NCBI GenBank assembly: GCA_030248215.1 | Contig: JASANG010000886.1 | Location: 1-64,000, forward strand | Reading direction: 5' to 3' | Source of the DNA: Enoplolaimus lenunculus | Taxonomy: Eukaryota > Nematoda > Enoplea > Enoplida > Thoracostomopsidae | Length of the DNA: 64,000 nt | Shown: positions 60,101-64,000 of the stretch, one piece after another | Layout: each line of letters opens with the position of its first letter | How positions within the stretch are numbered: the first letter of the stretch is position 1 | Translations under genes and position numbers: made by a program | Notes under the pieces: model-generated | Told to the model about the DNA's origin: nothing | Database searches by the model: none | Seen by the model: only the letters and a program-made list of their open reading frames with translations

Positions 60101-60181
60101 ACCTTGTATTACAAAGAACAAAATATTTTAAAACTTACCAGCAAACAACGGTAACAAAAATATGATGAACAGGTTCATCAT
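39188..60181 (-). CDS. Secreted astacin-family zinc metalloprotease with two ShK-like domains (12 exons)
   Basis: Exons (5' to 3'): 60,181-60,139; 58,712-58,665; 50,750-50,686; 49,461-49,368; 47,204-47,087; 46,772-46,594; 46,298-46,226; 44,816-44,757; 41,816-41,686; 40,597-40,481; 39,416-39,321; 39,204-39,188. Every junction is GT-AG and phases match throughout, giving about 346 residues. Order: signal peptide (MMNLFIIFLLPLFA); propeptide with the FEGD switch motif; catalytic domain about 53-254 with HEMMHALGFYHE (Zn ligands His152, His156, His162; catalytic Glu153) and Met-turn SVMHY (207-211); then two short Cys-rich ShK-like units. Astacins are secreted or extracellular endopeptidases activated by propeptide removal. 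The last coding exon (EIVLV, stop) is the least certain. Two adjacent ATGs occur at the start. Introns are loaded with repeats, including a 6.6-kb solo LTR. Confidence 0.88.
39321..39416 (-). CDS. Astacin exon 11: second ShK-like unit
   Basis: DKPYDKHGTCLKSKHRCKEQ then WFKDNCAKTCQ. Four Cys (C-x5-C-x8-C-x3-C), with the D-K start typical of ShK domains. Confidence 0.75.
39640..40160. repeat. Imperfect ACCCGC/ACTCGC-rich repeats in astacin intron 10
   Basis: Words such as TTTACCCGCG, TACCCGCGG and ACTCGCGC with poly-T runs recur at 39,705-39,860 and 40,015-40,110. No ends or coding seen. Confidence 0.4.
40481..40597 (-). CDS. Astacin exon 10: first ShK-like unit
   Basis: ECPQYVNQCADPNNDYYILR then RCEKTCKG. 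Spacing C-x6-C-x12-C-x3-C resembles the core of ShK domains, but only four of the usual six Cys are present. Confidence 0.75.
40723..40955 (+). mobile_element. A-family MITE (copy 1)
   Basis: Ends CACTGTAAATTCCGATGAG and CTCACTGAGATTTACAGTG; rich in ACTCAGA/TCTGAGT words. The flank TG replaces the TA seen at the other copies. Confidence 0.8.
41196..41309 (+). mobile_element. B-family MITE (short copy)
   Basis: CTGCAAAAAATGGTGAG at one end and GCCATTTTTTTCAG at the other; GAGTC words inside. Confidence 0.65.
41338..41579 (+). mobile_element. A-family MITE (copy 2)
   Basis: Flanked by TA (41,336 and 41,580); ends CACTGTAAATTTCAGTCAG and TAGTGAAATTTACAGTG. TA duplication suggests a Tc1/mariner-type source. 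Confidence 0.85.
41686..41816 (-). CDS. Astacin exon 9: end of the catalytic domain
   Basis: YTLGQRKGLSKYDVAKLNEM then YNC matches the family's IGQR...LS-x-xD...N-x-xYxC end. A linker (GGKTVEPYNHGGVYPA) follows. Confidence 0.9.
42132..42159. repeat. Perfect 28-bp palindrome
   Basis: CTGCCCAAGTCAGA followed directly by its exact complement TCTGACTTGGGCAG. Confidence 0.9.
42391..42646. repeat. Two identical 36-bp repeats with octamer motif, 220 bp apart
   Basis: 42,391-42,426 and 42,611-42,646 both read ACTGGTGCGGGGATCCACCG, then ACCAGTTATGCAAATT. ACTGGT/ACCAGT form a hairpin stem, and ATGCAAAT is the classical POU/Oct octamer. Confidence 0.85.
43951..44331 (+). mobile_element. C-family element, long diverged copy
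   Basis: GCTAATGTATAGAACAGGGC at one end and GATCTTGTGTCCACCTG at the other. The interior has GCCTA words and, near 44,000-44,090, ATTCCGGAATT-like words. Confidence 0.5.
44527..44670 (+). mobile_element. C-family fragment with TTAGGC-type runs
   Basis: GGCCAATGTTACTTTTAGGA then repeated CCTAAGCCTAAGC. The second end is not clear; exon 8 of the astacin gene begins about 90 bp further on. Confidence 0.6.
44757..44816 (-). CDS. Astacin exon 8: Met-turn
   Basis: SVMHYQTWAFSKNTKDTLIP. S-x-MHY provides the Met-turn and the Tyr zinc ligand. Confidence 0.9.
45194..46014 (+). mobile_element. G-family TIR element with a nested E MITE
   Basis: Ends GTGACCCGAATAAGAG and TTTATTCGGGTGAC are inverted repeats, flanked by TA (45,192; 46,015). 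A loose end of the same family lies at about 46,375-46,412. Without the nested MITE it is about 430 bp. Confidence 0.8.
45312..45698 (+). mobile_element. E-family Harbinger-like MITE nested in G
   Basis: 387 bp between TTA duplications (45,309; 45,699); ends TGGAACATCCACGTTATAC and TATAACGTGGATGACCCA. Close to the copy at the palindrome centre. Confidence 0.88.
46226..46298 (-). CDS. Astacin exon 7
   Basis: GMFNFDICPDTKCKLPNFPY then DYG. The segment leads to the Met-turn and carries two extra Cys (DICPDTKC) not typical of astacins. Confidence 0.85.
46594..46772 (-). CDS. Astacin exon 6: zinc-binding catalytic exon
   Basis: CYSPVGKQGGRQDLSLASGC then THEMMHALGFYHEQSRSDRD and VRLVEENVLP. It contains the complete HExxHxxGFxHE signature and the adjoining QSR-x-DRD. 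Confidence 0.95.
46841..46937 (+). mobile_element. B-family fragment
   Basis: CACCGCAAAAAATGGTGAGT then AACTGAGTCAA and CTCCGCCAGAGTCAAAC. The second end is missing. Confidence 0.5.
47087..47204 (-). CDS. Astacin exon 5
   Basis: NAWKNVQASIKDYARYTCIK then WVQRTTENDYVNM, matching the family's helix A, TC-I-x-F and RT-x-x-x-DY elements. Confidence 0.88.
47563..49163 (+). mobile_element. Pogo/Tc1-type DNA transposon relic with PHD-like finger
   Basis: 1,601 bp flanked by TA (47,561; 49,164), with ends ATCTCGTCAA and TTGACGAGAT and subterminal CAGGGT(A)TTCTCGTCA words repeated inward. On the plus strand 48,710-48,823 reads NQEWFQCLECAEWCHEECGK, a Cys/His pattern like the PHD-type finger at the C-terminus of many animal pogo-family transposases. 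At 48,134-48,313 WNPENMAEALSWLESEYKRQ weakly resembles the N-terminal Psq helix-turn-helix. The DDE core between them is missing, so this is an internally deleted, non-autonomous copy. It lies in astacin intron 4. Confidence 0.65.
49368..49461 (-). CDS. Astacin exon 4: start of the mature enzyme
   Basis: SDRNAISGEQYRW followed by VYVPYEFNSQL. RNAI...RW...VPY is the usual N-terminus of mature astacins. Confidence 0.85.
50190..50258 (-). ncRNA. tRNA-derived element (SINE head or tRNA pseudogene)
   Basis: On the minus strand an A-box-like TGCCTCAGTGGTAGCG (50,249-50,234) is followed by a B-box-like segment ending GGGATAGAAACC (50,197-50,208), at the spacing of a tRNA. The acceptor stem does not close and the T-loop is altered, so a working tRNA is unlikely. 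Confidence 0.35.
50686..50750 (-). CDS. Astacin exon 3: propeptide with FEGD switch
   Basis: GSEVQQMFEGDIVITDKTNG. The F-x-GD motif supplies the Asp that caps the zinc in latent astacins. Confidence 0.85.
51409..57965 (-). mobile_element. Solo LTR of the giant family (6.6 kb) in astacin intron 2
   Basis: Runs from TGTTACGG to GTGTCCCTGACA and is flanked by ATAT at 51,405-51,408 and 57,966-57,969. It shares with the 3' LTR of the 4.4-19.9 kb fossil the first 650 bp or so, the TATA/CCAAT promoter (53,311-53,470), the tandem repeats (54,345-55,250) and CTAGT words (57,170-57,390). Similarity is much lower than between the LTRs of that fossil, so it is older or another subfamily. Sense is the same as the astacin gene. 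Confidence 0.85.
54345..55250. repeat. Tandem repeat of the solo LTR, units about 175-185 bp
   Basis: Units are marked by GGGTGGTTTT/GGGTAGTTTTCTTG variants near 54,352, 54,526, 54,703, 54,883, 55,070 and 55,237, with GGATCCGTAAAATACTTA between them. Confidence 0.8.
57970..58664. other. Astacin intron 2, distal part
   Basis: Contains an F-family repeat (58,166-58,295) and GATATCCGGTTATACC-like words at 58,420-58,436. No gene is seen. Confidence 0.5.
58166..58295 (+). repeat. F-family repeat (copy 1)
   Basis: AAGTTCTAAGAGAGACTAGG...TTTTAGTTTTTAGATTAAAA...AGAGTGGCAGAGCCACCTA. The inverted copy is at 61,216-61,341. The GGCNNAGCC hairpin near one end and lack of a tail leave its class open. Confidence 0.65.
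58665..58712 (-). CDS. Astacin exon 2: propeptide
   Basis: 48 bp reading EELRDIEFERKGLAES. The acceptor ATTTCAATTTTAG and donor A|GTAATT fit the phases of exons 1 and 3. It is short and variable, so it is supported mostly by phase. Confidence 0.6.
59345..59737 (+). mobile_element. C-family element split by an A MITE
   Basis: GGCCAATGCATTTTATGGAA at one end; ACTGATTGTTACATGGGCC at the other. The A-family MITE at 59,441-59,694 sits inside it. Confidence 0.65.
59441..59694 (+). mobile_element. A-family MITE (copy 3), nested in C
   Basis: TA on both sides (59,439; 59,695); ends CACTGTAAATTCCGATAAA and TCACTTAAATTTACAGTG. Confidence 0.85.
60139..60181 (-). CDS. Astacin exon 1: signal peptide
   Basis: MMNLFIIFLLPLFA then a split codon before the donor G|GTAAGT. 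It has a hydrophobic core of about 10 residues and no charged residue, as expected of a secretory signal. Confidence 0.75.
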
Positions 60182-60268
60182 ATTTGAACGAGTCTTAAGC
60201 TCTAAGAACGTTTGAGAATTTAAGGAAGAATAGAAATACCTAAACGCCATTTCGCTTAGATTCTGAAT

Positions 60269-60275
60269 CTTATAT
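60269..60275 (-). promoter_or_regulatory. Possible TATA box of the astacin gene
   Basis: ATATAAG on the minus strand about 90 bases before the first ATG. The spacing would allow a 5' UTR of about 60 bases. Weak: the region is AT-rich. Confidence 0.25.
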
Positions 60276-60281
60276 TGAGAT

Positions 60282-61215
60282 TCAAATTATAAAATATTGA
60301 GAAAAATTTTGCTTCGAAAATCGTCTAAATCCAGCTGTTTATACCCATACAATGAAGGATACTTGATCGGTGCATATTTCGCTAAAAATTCAAAATGTAA
60401 TAATTCTATAAACACATTAGCTTTGTTTACTATAGAATTCGTTTATGATACGAAGCTACGCAAAAATATCTTTGCAAATGTAATATTTTTTCAATGGCAA
60501 AATCCACCGATTTATACATTGTTTCGGGATAAGGTTTAAGAGCATAGGCATGGATTTAAAAATTTAAGGCTTAAAGCCCCTATTGTCAAATGTGTTTAGC
60601 ATCTATCATCAGTTGGTGATTGATTCTGTACACTTTGAAAGATGCGCAAGATGAGGTTCGACATTGAGCACATTGTTCGCGTTTAAATTTGCCATACTTC
60701 TGCACCAATTTTGAGATCTGCCATTGCAGATGTTAGTCAGTTTGAAAACCTATCGCCAACTGATGATCGATGCTATACGTATATGTTAATATGGGCCCAC
60801 AGTGCAACTTACGAATTTTGAACCTGTTGCATACATAAGCAAACACAGTTTTCTCATACAATATTTTCTTCAGTTCCGTCACTTTTCGCAGTAATTTGAA
60901 GTCCTGTTACTCGATGATATTACTTATTTGCTTGGCTCCATCGTCAGTGCCAGTTTTACTCAATCAGATAAATGCTTGAGGAGCATAGCGTCAACTGCTA
61001 GCACAACAGCGGTCGTAAATAGTAAGATCTGCAAAAACATTGAACATAATAATTAGCCTTCATCAAGTCATCATAACGCTAGTCACAATAACTTGCGTAC
61101 ACCGCACTGCCCGTGGCCAAGGGCGGCGCAGAGGGGCTCAGCTCCCCTGGAAAAATTTTGGCCAACCCTAGAAGAGTTTCAACCTTGCTTGTAACTCAGT
61201 GAAAACCGTTGAATG
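60282..61215. other. Intergenic stretch upstream of the astacin gene
   Basis: No gene recognised. An inverted pair, ATCATCAGTTGGTGATTGAT near 60,603 and CGCCAACTGATGATCGATGC near 60,754, may mark a small element of about 170 bp. Confidence 0.45.
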
Positions 61216-61341
61216 ACTCGGTAGGTGGCTGTGCCACTCTTAAACATATTTCAAACTAAAAACTAAAACAAAACTAAAACCAAACCTACATCCACACCTT
61301 AAGGGAGTCCCCGGCTCCGCCTAGTCTCTCTTAGAACTTTA
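61216..61341 (-). repeat. F-family repeat (copy 2)
   Basis: Reverse-strand match to 58,166-58,295 (TAGGTGGCTGTGCCACTCTT ... AGTCTCTCTTAGAACTT). It abuts the D3 MITE. Confidence 0.65.
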
Positions 61342-61345
61342 GTTA

Positions 61346-62205
61346 TGCGGGGTTCACGTTATAGCTGGGGCAGTCGGGTCACGTTTTGTCACATGTTGAT
61401 TCGACATCAACATAAATTTTTGTTACCATCATATGATACGGACCGACAAAAGTCGAATATCATGTGATATTGCTATACAAAGCCCGGGTATTCAGGTTAC
61501 CTCAGCATACAAGTGTTCGAATGTCACGTGACATAATCAGACATATTGTTGAATATCATATGATATTCCAAATTAACAGCATATATGATGATATTCAACA
61601 AGACGGATTTGAAGTATCATATGATATTCCATTATGTAGTTTAAGACGTATCATAGAACAATCCACGAAAATTTTGAATATTCCCTTCCAAATTCGAATT
61701 TTCCTGCCAAAATTTGAATTTTCCCGCCAAATTTTGAATTTTTGCGTCAAAATTTAAATTTCCCGCCAAAATTTGTATTTCCCACAAAATTTGAATTTCC
61801 CGTCAAAATTTGATTTTTCCCTCCAGAATTTGAATTTGCCGAAAAAAATTTGAATTTTCAACCAAAATTTTAATTTCCCGCCAAAATTTGAATTTCCCGA
61901 CAAAATTTGAATTTTCTCGCCAAAATTTGAATTTCCCGCCAAAATTCGAATTTTCCCGCCAAAATTTGAATTTCTCACCAAAATTTGAATTTTCCCGCCA
62001 AAATATAAATATTCCTGCCATAATTTACATTTCCCGCCTAAATATAAGTATTACTTACGTTGTCTTGGAATATTGTATGATACTAACGGCACATGTCTAT
62101 TAGTATCATGTGATATTCCAAACCTAATTATGCACCTGACTCATTAGACATTTTCAAAACGTTCATATGATATTGACAGACAACGTTGGGAATATCATAT
62201 GATAT
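61346..62205 (+). mobile_element. D-family Harbinger-like MITE (D3), cut by the third LTR
   Basis: Starts after TTA (61,343) with TGCGGGGTTCACGTTATAG; GTCACGTGAC at 61,523-61,532; E2F-type array 61,675-62,040 on the minus strand. It stops at ...CATATGATAT where the LTR begins. Confidence 0.88.
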
Positions 62206-64000
62206 TGTCAGGGACGCGACACTTTCTAGCTCCGTATCATGGTCTATTGATATACTGCATAGTACCTCGGATTTGTCATTATTATTGTTGCTGCCATTAT
62301 AGCGTGATGTTAACGTTATTATTGACTATAGCTATAACTCTATTCTGAGCGTGTTGGTTGTTCTTACTATGTATAGCTATTCCGCCAATTCTTGTTCCAT
62401 GTCAATTTTGTGCTTCCCTCTTTCCCCGGCTCCCGCTTGTGCAAAAAATTGCTTTGATGACGGCCGACTAGAAGTTTTTTTAATTTTAATTCCGTCTTGC
62501 TCTCTCTCTAATGGATATTAAGGCGTAATAAAATGCACATGTAACTATCAACAAGAATGCAGGCGCATTGGTTAGTGAAAGTATTGAAAGGGAGAGCAAC
62601 CTCTTAAGTACCGTTAATAACGCACCGACTTTGTAACTCCGACGCAAACTTTATAACACCGATTAGTAACGTCCGTTAATGCAGAGCTAACTTTGTACAG
62701 CGAGTGCGCGGGTCCGAAAGGGGGTAGCACAGCAATAGCGAGAAAATGGCTGGTGCGGAAAATGTTCGAAGGGACCAATGTCTGCTTTTTATGTACGTAA
62801 CTGAATACGGTCTTTTCTGCATATATGTGTGTGCATACGTTGCTTTGTACCTGGATATTCGCGGGTTAACCGATCACTCAATTAATCGGATTAGGTAACC
62901 TCAGGAAGGGTGCCCCTGACTTAGGATACCCACGGCTTTGCGTAAGTAGTCACTAGGTGACATCCAAACTACGCGTCAGGATTTAATTTGCGTCTCAATA
63001 CAGCCCCAGTTTGTTTGTCTCACTCTCTCTCTTCAGTGTTACATGAGATGTTTTAAGTTTTACAGGATTTACACAGGCTAGGAATGTAGTTTGAGACGAC
63101 GTTTCAGCGTTTACGACCGTTAGACTAGGTAATTAATGATCGACGCACGTAAGGATTTCAAAGATACACATAACGTTTATTCAGCTCGAGCAGCACTTGA
63201 AAGATAGCGGCCCGCGAGTGACATACAGAATTTCACTATAACAATTATTGAGCGATTTGATTTTGAGTTTAAGAGGGAATGCGTTTCGAGGTTTTGAGAG
63301 AAAGGTTAGTTTAGGGGTATGAAATTCACGACGGTTTTTATCGCGACAAATCAGGACCTGAGGGCATCGGGTGCTGAATTCTGAGAGTGAGTGACTACGC
63401 GTAGAGACACCCCATAGAGTGTGTTCCGGTCCATCGCTGGCATCACCTTTATACTTGTTACATTTGGGATCTGCAGTTGAGGGGTTGTGCTTAGCGTCTA
63501 GTTTCTACGACTCCGGGGTATCTAGAGGCCGCGAGGAACTGCATTGTGAAGAGTAGCACCGATAACGCGACGGGACGGGTAATAACCCTTAGTTCAGAAA
63601 TCACGCCCAACCTAAGTTTGAGATTTTGTGTGCGGCATTGTGCGGATCCGGAGGTAAAAATGTCAAAACAGGAATTCTCGGGTAGGCTGGGGAAACCTAT
63701 GCCAATCGTTAGACCTCACTGCGCCGAGCAATAAAAATACCCTGACCTTGGGTCTGCGATCATTCTTTCGGGAGTTATGGCCCCTCGAACTTTTGAAAAT
63801 GTGCGTGTAAATTTTACGGATCCTAGGGTGGAAAAATGCAAAAACATGAATTTTGGAGTCGGAGGTTGAGACCCATATCATTCAACGCAGCTCATCGAGT
63901 TGAGCAATAAAACCATCCTGACTTGGGGTCTTCGACCTCTCGTTCAAAAGTTATACGCTTTTAAACTTTCAGCATTTTACGTGTGCAGTTACGGATTCAA
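62206..64000 (+). mobile_element. Third giant LTR, 5' part (continues past the window)
   Basis: Starts TGTCAGGGACGCGAC, the LTR's sense-strand start, directly after ATAT. The family's tandem repeat appears from about 63,727 (GAGCAATAAAA...CCCTGAC) in the plus orientation. No gene lies in the visible part. Its end, promoter and any internal region are outside the window. Confidence 0.75.

Noticed and set aside
63440-63460. Minus-strand TATA (AGTATAAAGG) in the third LTR
   Set aside because: The TGTCAGGG start and repeat orientation show the LTR is in plus sense, so its promoter should lie beyond the window.

Overview
The window is AT-rich animal DNA. It holds one well-supported intron-containing gene, canonical GT-AG introns, dense families of small inverted-repeat DNA transposons (MITEs), and giant LTR elements. 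The gene content (a secreted astacin protease with ShK-like domains) and the repeat load fit an invertebrate; a tunicate or cnidarian is possible but nothing here fixes the species.

Layout. (1) 1-38,529 is one large palindrome: two arms of about 11 kb in inverted orientation around a 985-bp spacer (26,549-27,533). The arms differ by roughly 1-3% plus large indels, so this is either an aged palindrome or two haplotypes joined head to head by assembly. Both arms carry the same order of repeats: an H element, TTAGGC-bearing C elements, an intronless MGMT pseudogene, Harbinger-like MITEs M and D, elements B and J, and a small unknown ORF. (2) Only the left arm holds a 15.5-kb LTR fossil (4,382-19,854, minus sense). 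Its LTR is 5.8 kb, its internal region carries a NADAR-domain gene block with SGNH-like partners, and no gag or pol is recognisable. (3) 39,188-60,181 (minus strand) is a 12-exon astacin metalloprotease gene. Its introns hold A, B, C, E and G elements, a pogo-like transposon relic, a GC-rich unclassified insertion and a 6.6-kb solo LTR of the same giant family (51,409-57,965). (4) 60.2-62.2 kb is intergenic with a third D element, into which a third giant LTR (62,206 to the window end, plus sense) has inserted.

How the parts relate. The giant LTRs insert with a 4-bp ATAT duplication, and two of the three sit inside Harbinger-like D MITEs, which are rich in ATAT-containing palindromes. The D MITEs carry dense arrays of E2F-type sites (TTTGGCGGGAAA) plus a GTCACGTGAC palindrome, so they could spread cell-cycle-type regulatory sites. 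The giant LTR has a histone-like promoter (TATA with seven CCAAT boxes) and nucleosome-length tandem repeats that carry AATAAA on the sense strand. The most unusual item is a retroelement-borne NADAR gene with a diverged second copy, which suggests an element that captured a nucleic-acid ADP-ribose or NAD-metabolite enzyme.
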